From: Corynebacterium capitovis DSM 44611
Lineage (GTDB): Bacteria > Actinomycetota > Actinomycetes > Mycobacteriales > Mycobacteriaceae
NCBI RefSeq assembly: GCF_030440535.1
Contig: NZ_CP047117.1
Span: 1,302,001-1,366,000 of the forward strand
Length of the DNA stretch: 64,000 bases
Reading direction: 5' to 3'
Each line of letters begins with the position of its first letter. Position 1 is the stretch's first letter. The translations under genes and the position numbers were made by a program. Below the pieces are notes generated by a model. The model searched no databases. It was not told where the DNA came from and was given only the letters and a program-made list of their open reading frames with translations. Positions 40,011 through 48,137 of the stretch are shown in pieces.

Positions 40011-41615
40011 GTGTTGGCACGTAAATGGCCATTAGTCGCCTCGGTTCTAAGTTGCGCGCTTATTTCGGGGGCAACCTCTGTCGCCCGCGCTGACGAGCCA
40101 TCGCACATCCAGTGGGGGGCCTGCCCCCCAACCGTCAACGTCGATGGCGCCCAGTGCGGCAGCGTCGAGGCCCCCATGCGCTACGACGATCCGGCAGGCC
40201 CGACCATCAGCCTTGGTGTCATGAAGATTCCGGCTGCCGACCCGTCGGAGCGCCGCGGTGCGCTGTTCGGCAACCCGGGCGGTCCCGGCGTGGATGCGTA
40301 CTCGTACTTCGGCACCGCGAAAGGGGGGTTTGAATGGCCGGAAGAAATTCGCAACGAATGGGACCTCATCACGGTGCAGCCTCGCGGCCTCCAGCATTCC
40401 ACCCCGCTGGAGTGCGAAGTCATCGGGGGCGCTTCTCCTCTCGACGTCGCCCGCACTGTCGTCGACTCCTACGTTAATTCAGGCGCGCAGAGCCGCGCCG
40501 CCTGCCAAGGCAGTCGGCCAGGCTACCCGGAGACGATCACGACCGACACTAACGCCCGGGATTGGGACACTGCCCGTCAAGCCCTGGGTTATGACTCCAT
40601 CTCACTCATGGGGCTGTCCTACGGGACGTACCTGGCCAGCGCCTACGCCAGCCTGTTCCCGGAGCGTACGGACCGGGTTGTCCTCGACTCAGCGATGGAC
40701 CCGAGCACCCGGTGGGACCGCCTTCTGCTCGACCAGCAAGGCGGGTACGAGCGCACCCTCAACGACTACTTCGGCTTCGTAGCGGACAATGACGCGACCT
40801 ACCACATGGGCGACACGCCGCTGAAGGCTTACCAGTACTGGTCCGCCCGAATCGTCGCAGAAACCGGCACCAACCCAACCGTCACCCCGCCCCCAGCGCG
40901 GGTCGGGGACCTACCGGCAGGCCTTGGCTCCTCTGGCCAGGCGGGTGCCGACGCCCTCACCGCCACCGGCAAGGCCCGCGTCGAAGGCGAGGGGATCGTG
41001 TCCCGCATGCTCAACCCCGGCTCGAACCAGATCAACTCCCCCCTCCTCGCCGCCACCAAAGCGATGCTGCCGCAGGCGAAAAACTGGGACTCCATTGCGC
41101 GGATGACCAACGGCACACTTGAGGCGGGCGCCACCGAGCTCTCGCCCGAGCTTTCCGACGAGATAATCGGCATGCAGCTCGCGCTCTTCAGGCTGCAGTC
41201 GGTCCAGATTTGCAACGAGAACATCACCCCGCCCGACTACTCGCAGCTCCCGGCAGCTGTGTGGAGCTCGTTTGTCACCGGAGACATCTTCACTAGCCCT
41301 CATGCAGTGATTGGTTCCGGCATCTACTGCAACGGAGCGGCCCCCGTTGCGGCGGAGGTGCCCCTGAGCGGCGCCACCTTGACGGTGCGCCCCCTACAGA
41401 TCAACGCGACCGGTGACCCGCAGACGGTGTATGCCGGCAGGACGACTATTGCCGACGCCATGGGATCCCACCTAGTCACCGTCCACGGCCCCGGCCACGG
41501 TCACGTTGCGCTGGGCAACCCAGTTGTTGACGACCTCGTGGTGGACTACCTCCGCACCGGCCAGGCCACTGCAACCGACGCGCCCGGGTACTTCGAAGCC
41601 CAGAAAGCAGGCTGA
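40011..41615 (+). CDS. Secreted alpha/beta-hydrolase, tripeptidyl-aminopeptidase-like
   Basis: This 534-residue product has a signal peptide (cleavage probably near SVARA-DE, residue 28) and a hydrolase fold related to Streptomyces SlpD/tripeptidyl aminopeptidases. The oxyanion region is GNPGGPG and the nucleophile Ser203 in MGLSYGTY. A C-terminal TAP-like domain contains INATGDPQTVY and HGPGHGH with the likely catalytic His. Start is GTG at 40011, with TTG directly after. It is monocistronic and followed by a hairpin. Confidence 0.85.
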   Translation: MLARKWPLVASVLSCALISGATSVARADEPSHIQWGACPPTVNVDGAQCGSVEAPMRYDDPAGPTISLGVMKIPAADPSERRGALFGNPGGPGVDAYSYFGTAKGGFEWPEEIRNEWDLITVQPRGLQHSTPLECEVIGGASPLDVARTVVDSYVNSGAQSRAACQGSRPGYPETITTDTNARDWDTARQALGYDSISLMGLSYGTYLASAYASLFPERTDRVVLDSAMDPSTRWDRLLLDQQGGYERTLNDYFGFVADNDATYHMGDTPLKAYQYWSARIVAETGTNPTVTPPPARVGDLPAGLGSSGQAGADALTATGKARVEGEGIVSRMLNPGSNQINSPLLAATKAMLPQAKNWDSIARMTNGTLEAGATELSPELSDEIIGMQLALFRLQSVQICNENITPPDYSQLPAAVWSSFVTGDIFTSPHAVIGSGIYCNGAAPVAAEVPLSGATLTVRPLQINATGDPQTVYAGRTTIADAMGSHLVTVHGPGHGHVALGNPVVDDLVVDYLRTGQATATDAPGYFEAQKAG

Positions 41616-41650
41616 TTAGTTGACCGCGCTGGGTGGGTGCTAACCTAAAG

Positions 41651-41676
41651 CGCGTCCGTTCGTCCGAGCGGACGCG
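41651..41676 (+). terminator. Hairpin between hydrolase gene and tRNA-Arg
   Basis: A perfect 8-bp stem (CGCGTCCG/CGGACGCG) with a 10-base loop lies 35 bases after the hydrolase stop and ends four bases before the tRNA. No T run follows, so it may be a Rho-independent terminator of weak type or part of the tRNA 5' processing leader. Confidence 0.45.
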
Positions 41677-41680
41677 GATT

Positions 41681-41754
41681 GTCTTCGTAGCTCAGTGGAT
41701 TAGAGCATCGGTTTCCGGTACCGAAGGTCGCAGGTTCGAATCCTGTCGGGGACA
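41681..41754 (+). tRNA. tRNA-Arg (CCG)
   Basis: This 74-base cloverleaf has acceptor stem GTCTTCG/CGGGGAC (two G-U pairs), D arm with AGCTCAGTGGATTAGAGC, anticodon stem TCGGT/ACCGA with loop TTCCGGT giving anticodon CCG, and TPsiC loop GGTTCGAATCC. Discriminator is A and the CCA is not encoded. It reads CGG codons and sits close to argS. Confidence 0.96.
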
Positions 41755-41800
41755 CAGTTGTCATCAGTCGCGACATAGTTGACAGTTGGCCCCCGCGCGG

Positions 41801-41833
41801 GTGGAACAGTGTTCCGCTTGTGCGGGTTTTTTT
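41801..41833 (+). terminator. Probable terminator downstream of tRNA-Arg
   Basis: GGAAC/GTTCC and a short CCGC/GCGG stem are followed by seven T at 41827-41833. The position, 47 bases after the tRNA, fits transcription end. The rest of 41755-41982 holds no gene I can support. Confidence 0.55.
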
Positions 41834-41982
41834 CTGGCCGCTCCTCGTAGCGTGGTAATGCGGGCCTATTCGACCCCAAGCACTAACCAGGGTACGAAAG
41901 CCCGGGACGCGGAGCGTTGGCGTCGAATAGCAAAAGCAGCTTTACTCGCCGTGAGGCTTGCTTACTACTGTGAGGTTGGTGG

Positions 41983-42591
41983 ATGGGTACTAAGCGTGTG
42001 CGCCGCGCTGTTCTCGTGGTCGCGGTTCTCAACGTCGTGTATTTCGGTGTCGAGTTCGTGGCGGCGAGCGTCATCGGTTCTGCAGCTCTGTTCGCGGACT
42101 CCGCCGATTTCCTCGAAGACACGGCAATCAACCTGCTGGTGTTCTTCGCTGTTGCGATGGCAGCCGAACGCCGCCGCGTGATGGGCAGGGTGTTGGCGGT
42201 GTGCATCCTCATTCCCGCGGCCGCGTCACTGATCACCGTCGCTTACAAGGTCGCGCAGCCGGAACCGCCCTCGCCAGAGGGGCTAACGGCCACAGCGGTG
42301 GGAGCGTTGGTCGTGAATCTCGTCTGCGCGGTGATCGTGCACCGAATCCGCGAGGCCGAGACATCATTGGCGACGGGGGCCTGGCTCGCCGCTCGCAACG
42401 ATGCCCTTGCCAACATCTTTATCATCGCAGCGGGCGTCGCCACGCGGGCATGGCCGACGGCGTGGTTCGACGTCGCCGCCGGCCTCATCATCGCGCTCCT
42501 GAACCTCTCGGCTTTTCGGGAAGTGTGGCAGGAAGCGCGCGAGGAACACGCTTCCGTCGAGGAGGCCTTCGCAGTCATGGACAGCGATTAG
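41983..42591 (+). CDS. Cation diffusion facilitator-like transporter
   Basis: This 202-residue protein has five or six membrane helices. DSADFLEDTAIN in helix 2 and ARNDALANI in helix 5 occupy the places of the CDF metal-site motifs, but the usual histidines are replaced, so Zn specificity is doubtful. No C-terminal cytoplasmic domain is present, making it shorter than the about 300-residue norm. The ATG at 41983 follows GGTTGGTGG. It is monocistronic. Confidence 0.7.
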   Translation: MGTKRVRRAVLVVAVLNVVYFGVEFVAASVIGSAALFADSADFLEDTAINLLVFFAVAMAAERRRVMGRVLAVCILIPAAASLITVAYKVAQPEPPSPEGLTATAVGALVVNLVCAVIVHRIREAETSLATGAWLAARNDALANIFIIAAGVATRAWPTAWFDVAAGLIIALLNLSAFREVWQEAREEHASVEEAFAVMDSD

Positions 42592-42625
42592 CCGCCGAGG
42601 CGGAAGCTGTGACCGACCAGCGCAG

Positions 42626-42841
42626 CTATACACCTTCCGGCATGATGATCCATGCGACGATGTAAAGCAGAACGCCCGGCACGACGCCGGCGAGCGCGAG
42701 GGCGGCGAACACGAGGCGGACGAGAGTCGAATCGATCTTGAAGCGCTGCGCGATGCCACCACAGACACCGGCGATCCAACGGTCGGTGAGCGAGCGGCTA
42801 AGGCGAGAGGGCTGGGGCGAAAAACTTCACGGCGCATTCAT
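42626..42841 (-). pseudogene. PspC-domain membrane protein gene with in-frame TGA at codon 5
   Basis: Reading left from an ATG at 42841 with AGGAG seven bases upstream gives MNAP, then TGA (42829-42827), then a 67-residue open frame. The latter contains SRSLTDRWIAGVCGGIAQRF, a hydrophobic segment and a YIVAWIIMPEG end, which is an intact PspC domain. No ATG, GTG or TTG lies between the TGA and the conserved domain. The ATG at 42837 is in another frame and does not yield PspC. Thus the gene is interrupted by one nonsense codon, by recoding, or by a base error. It lies tail-to-tail with the CDF gene. Confidence 0.65.
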
Positions 42842-42927
42842 GGCTGAACTCCTCATCTCGGTGGCGTTAGAGTCACCACTTATCCAACCGCTCCCCCCTC
42901 CGCCCCACAACAGGGCAAACCCTGAAG

Positions 42928-43452
42928 TTAGACCCCGAGATTTCCCCGCTTTTCATTCAGGGGAGCGGATTCCGAACAGAAACCCGGTGCGCCGGGCACG
43001 TTGTCAACGGCGGCCACGCCCTCTAGGAAGCGCCGCAGCACCGGGACATCCGCGGAGTCGAGATGATCAAATACGACCCGCCGCACGCTTTCGACGTGCT
43101 CAGGAGCTGCCATTTCCAAACGCGCGAGCCCCTCGTCCGTCAGTGACACGAGAACACCGCGGGCATCGCCTGGGCTCTTGCATTTGGTGACAAGGCCGCG
43201 CTTCTCCATTCTCGTCACCTGATGCGACGTGCGAGAGCGGTCCCAGTCAAGGCATGAACACAGGTCACGCAACCGCATTTCACGGTCCTCGGCTTCGCTC
43301 AGCTCGACGAGCACCGCGAACTCTGGCGACGATAGGTTCGATCCGGCGAGCAGAGTGTCACCGATGACTCGGTCCACCTTTCGTGCGGCGGCAAGCATGG
43401 CGCGCCATAGGGCTTGTTCGTCATCACTGAGCCACCGCGGTTGAATTGTCAT
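42928..43452 (-). CDS. MarR family transcriptional regulator
   Basis: This 174-residue winged-helix protein starts MTIQPRWLSDDEQALWRAML and contains LSSPEFAVLVELSEA, the recognition helix RDLCSCLDWDRSRTSHQVTRMEKRGLV and a wing with GVLVSLTDEG. The ligand and targets are unknown. The ATG at 43452 is preferred to one eight codons upstream. It is separate from the PspC gene by 86 bases. Confidence 0.88.
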   Translation of the reverse strand: MTIQPRWLSDDEQALWRAMLAAARKVDRVIGDTLLAGSNLSSPEFAVLVELSEAEDREMRLRDLCSCLDWDRSRTSHQVTRMEKRGLVTKCKSPGDARGVLVSLTDEGLARLEMAAPEHVESVRRVVFDHLDSADVPVLRRFLEGVAAVDNVPGAPGFCSESAPLNEKRGNLGV

Positions 43453-43491
43453 GAAGCGCAGGTTACTACGGGCCACGTTGATGGGGAAATG

Positions 43492-46104
43492 TCAACTCTT
43501 CAATTCATGCACTGACACCCTCCGCGCCACCGCCACACGGTCGAACCTCTGCGGGTAACAGGTCAAGACAATGACCTGTGCGGACTTTCCCACCTGATCA
43601 AAAAGCGCGTTCATAAGCTCGAGGCGGTCCCCGTCTGAAGCACCCAGCACGTCATCAACGACCACAGGGACCGGCGCGGCCCCGCCGTTTCCCTGGCCAG
43701 CGAGATCCGCGATGGCAAACCTTGCCAGCAGCCCGATTTGCTCCTTCGCACCGCCTGACAGTTGATCGAGGGGAATCGTGACCCCGCCTAGAGTGCGAGC
43801 AGCGATTGTTAGGTCCTCACCCAGTGTGAACTCCACGCCGGGCCCGAAGACGACCGCGGCGTAGCGGTTTAGGGCCTGAGCAAACGGTTCTGCGTAGCGC
43901 CGGCGGGACGCGTCGCGATGAGAGACGAGAGTATCCCACAGCAGCTTGACCGCCTCGGCGCGACGGTTCGCGCGAACCAACTCAGCCTCGGCCGCCTCCA
44001 CTGCCGCGTCGGCTCGATCCGCTGTCTCGGCCGCCCCGATCGCGGCCTCAATACGCCCCTTGAGCTCCACGGACCGCAGGTGCGCAGCAGACCTTCTCTC
44101 GCGCAAACTTTGCGCGCGATTCCGGGCGCCCTCAAGCAGGCGTTCCGCTGTGTCGGGGTTGGACTGGGCTAGCTCCGCCTCTAGTTCCGCGACGCGGGCG
44201 GCCGCAGCATCAAACGCTTTGGCCGCGGCCGCTTTGGCTTGTGCGAGCGCCATCGTCGAAACGCGTGCCGCTGAGGCTTCTAGTTCCCGCTCAGCCGCCT
44301 GCAGTTCGGACTTCTTCGCCTCCAAGCGCGCGCTGATGATGGTGTATTCGGTAGAACGTTCACCCGCTGCAAAGGGACGCAGCGCCGCCTCGGCCTCGTG
44401 CAGCGCCGCCGTTGCGCGTTCAAGCTCCGCCTCGGCCTCGTCCGCGGTTTTCACTGCGGCGGCTTCATCGATCTGCTCACACTCGCCGAGTTCTGTCGTA
44501 AGCCGAGCCAGTTCTGCTCGTAGCACTTCGACGTCGTGGCCGTCCGCGATCTCGTCCCGCCGCCGGCGCGCAGCCTCGATGAGAGCGGACAGCTCAGCAT
44601 GAGCGTCCCGCAAGGCGCGCAGCTCATCGACGTTTTGGCACCCGAAAGGTTCGAGGCTGTCGTTAAGCGCCATGCGCGCCTCACGCAAGGGGGCTTCCGT
44701 GTCCGTGCCCGTGGGAGCGGCGCGGTACACCACGCTGAACTTTCCGAGCTGGAGGGACGTGCCATCGTGGAGCTCGACGGTGGTCGTGCCACGAAGCGGG
44801 CGAGGCTCCCCGTCGACCGCTATTTCTGAGTCGTTGTCGGAAGAGACGTCGAGCCTGGCTGAAGAGGCGTCCCGCAAGCGGCGCTGCAGCTCCTCCTCGG
44901 CTGCGGCGCTCTCGGCGTGGCGGACGTCGGCATCCGTTACCCGCCGCTCGGGCTGCTGCTCGAGGAACGCGGAGAGCTCATCTGTCGCCTTGTCCGCCCG
45001 GGCAACAATATGTTGCAATTCTGTCTTGCGCCTCGCACCCCGTGCGCGCTCAACATCTTGCCGGGCACGCTTTGCTACCTCGCGTGCCTCGGTCTCGGCA
45101 GACCTGGCGCGGTCTCGCGACTCCGTGAGCGCGCGCAGCTTGTCCTGCTCCTCAACTGCCCGCACCTGGGCGCCCGAGGCCTCTTTTTCCAGTTCAAGAA
45201 CCTCGAAGCGCAGCGCGGCGAGACGCTCATTCGCCGCAGTGCGGGCCGCGAAATCATCTTCCGCCCGCTGGGCATCGATGCCCGCGCGATCGCGCTCGCG
45301 CCTAGCCGCCTCGATCTTCTCACCTACCTCGCGGGCAACGGCGGCATCTGCCTCGCGCTGCGCCACATCTTCCTCAGCGCCGGGCAGCTCCGCCTCCGCC
45401 GCATGAATCTCATTGTCACAGCGCCCAACCTCGGCAACAAAGGCATCGAGTTCGCTCGCTCGCCGGCGGGCATCGGCGGCAGCCGTGCGGGCGCCCTCGA
45501 CGCGTGTCTCGAGGGCAGCGTAGCTGGCCTTCTTCTTCCCAGAATTGGTGAAAAAGCGCTCGAACTCCGCGTGCACCCGGGACAAGAGTTCCGTGTCTTC
45601 CGGCTCCTGGCTTCCGGTTTCTGTCGCGCCATTCAAGGCCCGGGTGACAGACGGGATTCCGGCGGCGCTGACCGCGGGATCAAGCATCCCCTGCCGAACA
45701 AACAACGAGGAGCGAAGTTCTTTGTCCACGTGTTCATCGAGAATCCGGGCTAGCGCGTCGTCTGCCTCCCGCCCGGTGAATTGCTCGTTTTTGGGCGCAA
45801 CGATGTGTAGCTCAGAGAGTCTCGCCCGCCCGAAGCGCTTGCGGATGGTGAAGTCGTACGGCCCGACGGTTGCCGAAAGGGTGATGTCGGGCGAGGCGTC
45901 TCGTCCGACTGGTTCAAGCGCTTTCACCTCACTCTTCTTCGAGGTGTGCTTCGCGTTAAGCACCACGTCAAGCGCGTCAAGGATCGTCGACTTGCCCGCC
46001 TCGTTGTCCCCGTGGATAACAATAACGCCTGACGGTGGGAGGTCCGTCAGTTCGAGGTGGCCGATCCCGCGAACGTCGTTCAGAGCCAGAGTACGGATGC
46101 GCAT
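43492..46104 (-). CDS. SMC-like ATPase, SbcC/YhaN type
   Basis: This 870-residue ATPase has Walker A GDNEAGKSTIL at about residue 33, long coiled-coil arms (about residues 160-400 and 500-730) and a C-terminal ABC signature QLSGGAKEQIGLLARFA followed by Walker B VPVVVDDVLGASD. The Walker A form and the absence of a CxxC zinc hook fit YhaN-like members rather than classical SbcC/Rad50. It starts four bases after the SbcD-like gene. Together they would form a DNA-end-processing complex. Confidence 0.85.
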   Translation of the reverse strand: MRIRTLALNDVRGIGHLELTDLPPSGVIVIHGDNEAGKSTILDALDVVLNAKHTSKKSEVKALEPVGRDASPDITLSATVGPYDFTIRKRFGRARLSELHIVAPKNEQFTGREADDALARILDEHVDKELRSSLFVRQGMLDPAVSAAGIPSVTRALNGATETGSQEPEDTELLSRVHAEFERFFTNSGKKKASYAALETRVEGARTAAADARRRASELDAFVAEVGRCDNEIHAAEAELPGAEEDVAQREADAAVAREVGEKIEAARRERDRAGIDAQRAEDDFAARTAANERLAALRFEVLELEKEASGAQVRAVEEQDKLRALTESRDRARSAETEAREVAKRARQDVERARGARRKTELQHIVARADKATDELSAFLEQQPERRVTDADVRHAESAAAEEELQRRLRDASSARLDVSSDNDSEIAVDGEPRPLRGTTTVELHDGTSLQLGKFSVVYRAAPTGTDTEAPLREARMALNDSLEPFGCQNVDELRALRDAHAELSALIEAARRRRDEIADGHDVEVLRAELARLTTELGECEQIDEAAAVKTADEAEAELERATAALHEAEAALRPFAAGERSTEYTIISARLEAKKSELQAAERELEASAARVSTMALAQAKAAAAKAFDAAAARVAELEAELAQSNPDTAERLLEGARNRAQSLRERRSAAHLRSVELKGRIEAAIGAAETADRADAAVEAAEAELVRANRRAEAVKLLWDTLVSHRDASRRRYAEPFAQALNRYAAVVFGPGVEFTLGEDLTIAARTLGGVTIPLDQLSGGAKEQIGLLARFAIADLAGQGNGGAAPVPVVVDDVLGASDGDRLELMNALFDQVGKSAQVIVLTCYPQRFDRVAVARRVSVHELKS

Positions 46105-46108
46105 TGGT

Positions 46109-47242
46109 TTATGACTCCTTGCTCAGGCGGAAGAGCAGGTTGACGGCGTCGCGAGCCACCGGGTTGTCGGCGGCCGCCTCTACGAGCTCACTCATGGCGG
46201 CCGCGGCGAACCCTGTCAGGGGAAGCCCCGCGAGCTCACCGTCGCCGGGCTCCAGGTGCAAGTCCATCAACCTCGATCGCTCGTACAGTGCGGCGAAAAC
46301 GGGCTCAAGCTGCGCCAACCCCGTTTCCAAAGCGCTCGTCTCCTCCAATCCGAGTGTGCCCGACATAGAGTACTTCACCACTGTCCGCTCCTTGTCCGGG
46401 TACGCGGAGAGCTCAGCCAAAAGCTTGTCGACGTCATCTGCCCCGTCGACCTCCCAGTGCAGTGCGTCGAATGTCCAGCCCCCGGTGCGCACTTTCTCAA
46501 CCTCGGCGCTACCTTTCCGGGCTGTTACCACGAGGGCGTTCCCAGAATCGCTTTCGTTCCCCGCTACCCCAGGAGCATGGTCGTGGAAGTCGGTTGTTTC
46601 CGGCGAGCCCGAGTACCACACTCGTCCCGACGTTCCGAGGCTCATCGTTGAGTGGGTATCCCCCAGCGCGAGGTAGTCAATCGTGCCGTCGGCCAGCTTC
46701 TCCTCCACCGCAGCTACGTCGATCAGATCGGGCACAACATCGGCCGTGCGAGCTTCGGCCTGGCCGTGCCCCACCGCGATACGAATCGCCGCTGTCGGCT
46801 CGAGAGGGCGTAGCGCCTTAGCTACTAGGTCTTCGGACGCGTGCTTGGCTTTCAGTGGCGCCCCGACCAGCTCGACACCAGGGCGAACCTCAACGACGTC
46901 GAAGGTGCGCAGAACGTGAACATTGTCCAGACTTTCGGTCCGGCTGAAAATTGAATCCGCGACCAGCGGATCGTGGTTTCCCGGCAGGAGGTACACCGGA
47001 ACAGGAAGCGCCTTGAACATCTCAAGCGCTCGGCCGAGAGTGCGGCTCTCGAGCGCATTGTGCTCGAAAACGTCACCTGCCACCACGATGAACTCGGCCT
47101 GGCGCTCCTGCGCGATCCGCCCGATGCGAACGACCGCCTCGAGGCGAGCGGCATCGAACCTGGCCTGGGCCTCCGCGGGGAGGAAGGCGCGGGTCATACC
47201 CAGTTGTAGGTCTGAGGTATGGATGAAGGTGACTTCACTCAT
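46109..47242 (-). CDS. SbcD/YhaO-type metallophosphoesterase nuclease
   Basis: This 377-residue phosphoesterase has the metal-binding motifs FIHTSDLQLG, VVAGDVFEHN, LLPGNHDPL and VGHGQ, followed by YLALGDTH. It would be the nuclease partner of the SMC-like ATPase downstream. The ATG at 47242 gives a family start; a GTG at 47272 in frame is possible. No clear ribosome site is visible, so a leaderless message is likely. A LexA-like box and an exact tandem repeat lie directly upstream. Confidence 0.88.
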   Translation of the reverse strand: MSEVTFIHTSDLQLGMTRAFLPAEAQARFDAARLEAVVRIGRIAQERQAEFIVVAGDVFEHNALESRTLGRALEMFKALPVPVYLLPGNHDPLVADSIFSRTESLDNVHVLRTFDVVEVRPGVELVGAPLKAKHASEDLVAKALRPLEPTAAIRIAVGHGQAEARTADVVPDLIDVAAVEEKLADGTIDYLALGDTHSTMSLGTSGRVWYSGSPETTDFHDHAPGVAGNESDSGNALVVTARKGSAEVEKVRTGGWTFDALHWEVDGADDVDKLLAELSAYPDKERTVVKYSMSGTLGLEETSALETGLAQLEPVFAALYERSRLMDLHLEPGDGELAGLPLTGFAAAAMSELVEAAADNPVARDAVNLLFRLSKES

Positions 47243-47264
47243 GCATTTATGGATAGCAGACGAA

Positions 47265-47286
47265 TATGACACTGTTATGACACTGT
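47265..47286. repeat. Exact 11-bp tandem direct repeat upstream of the SbcD-like gene
   Basis: TATGACACTGT occurs twice without gap or mismatch (47265-47275 and 47276-47286). It lies between the LexA-like box and the start codon, in the place of a core promoter. Confidence 0.9.
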
Positions 47287-47296
47287 TCGCCTGTGT

Positions 47297-47312
47297 TCGA
47301 ATACGTGTTCTA
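47297..47312. promoter_or_regulatory. LexA-like (SOS) operator in front of the SbcD/SbcC-type pair
   Basis: TCGAATACGTGTTCTA matches the mycobacterial/corynebacterial SOS box (TCGAAC-N4-GTTCGA) at all specified bases but two. It lies 55 bases before the ATG and touches the last codon of the SWIM gene. The consensus is from memory. Confidence 0.6.
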
Positions 47313-48137
47313 TCGGCGCGTGAGCTCGTCGTAAAGATCTTCTAAGTCTGCCACTGCCCGCATCTGGTCGATGTTCGTAAATGAAACCGTCTGCATCGCC
47401 TGATGCAGCAGGTCCATATCGGAGTCCTCGATCATCGGCGCAACCTTCGGGCGCGGCAGCGCCGGCAGCTCCCGCCCCTCCCAGAAGAACTCCGACCCCT
47501 CCGCCGCGTTGTCGCGGGCTGCGGCCTCAGCCTGGCCCCGCACACGCAGCTCGAGGGTGGTGAGGCTGAGGTTGCGCAAAGCAAACACGACCGCTGGGTC
47601 GGCGTCGATGAGCTCGGCGGCCTTCAACGCGACCGCGCAGGCGTGTTTACACACGGGAGCACTGTCGGGGCAAGAGCAATAAAACCGCACGTCAGACGGG
47701 TCGTGAGCGATCAAAATCGCCATCACGTCTTCGTCGAGGTCACCCTCCCGCGCACGCTGCACAGAGCCAGAACGACGTGCCATGAGCTCGAGGGCGACGT
47801 CGACATCTTTAAACGAACGCCGCGGCAGAGAGATAGTGACATCGAAAGGGTCGTTTTGGGTGCCGGCAACGGTGCCGTCGAAACCTGCGGAGCGCGGAGT
47901 CACGCTTAACACGCGGCCGTCCGCCACGTACTGCCGTCCGCGCTTGGCCCGTCCCGCGTCCGTTTGGCGCAACGCCGCGTTGAGAAGTCGCATCGCCGCC
48001 GGGTTGTACCGCTCGGGCGGCGGCGCCGGCGTCTCCTCGAGGCTCTCCGCCGCCGCCTCCTCCGCGCTGGCGACACGCCGCCGCGCCCAGAAATTTGCCC
48101 AGATAACGTTGTCTTCCGTCGGCCGTGACGCTCCCAT
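47310..48137 (-). CDS. SWIM zinc-finger protein
   Basis: This 275-residue protein has a SWIM motif CxCx6CxH with Cys154, Cys156, Cys163 and His165 (FYCSCPDSAPVCKHAC). SWIM domains bind nucleic acid or protein and often accompany SNF2 helicases. The ATG at 48137 overlaps the helicase stop by one base (TAATG), so the two are coupled. It ends inside the LexA-like box in front of the SbcD-like gene. Confidence 0.85.
   Translation of the reverse strand: MGASRPTEDNVIWANFWARRRVASAEEAAAESLEETPAPPPERYNPAAMRLLNAALRQTDAGRAKRGRQYVADGRVLSVTPRSAGFDGTVAGTQNDPFDVTISLPRRSFKDVDVALELMARRSGSVQRAREGDLDEDVMAILIAHDPSDVRFYCSCPDSAPVCKHACAVALKAAELIDADPAVVFALRNLSLTTLELRVRGQAEAAARDNAAEGSEFFWEGRELPALPRPKVAPMIEDSDMDLLHQAMQTVSFTNIDQMRAVADLEDLYDELTRR

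Noticed and set aside
41681..41983. tRNA-Arg as integration site of a mobile element
   Set aside because: No integrase gene and no repeat of the tRNA 3' end found by eye; flanking genes look ordinary.
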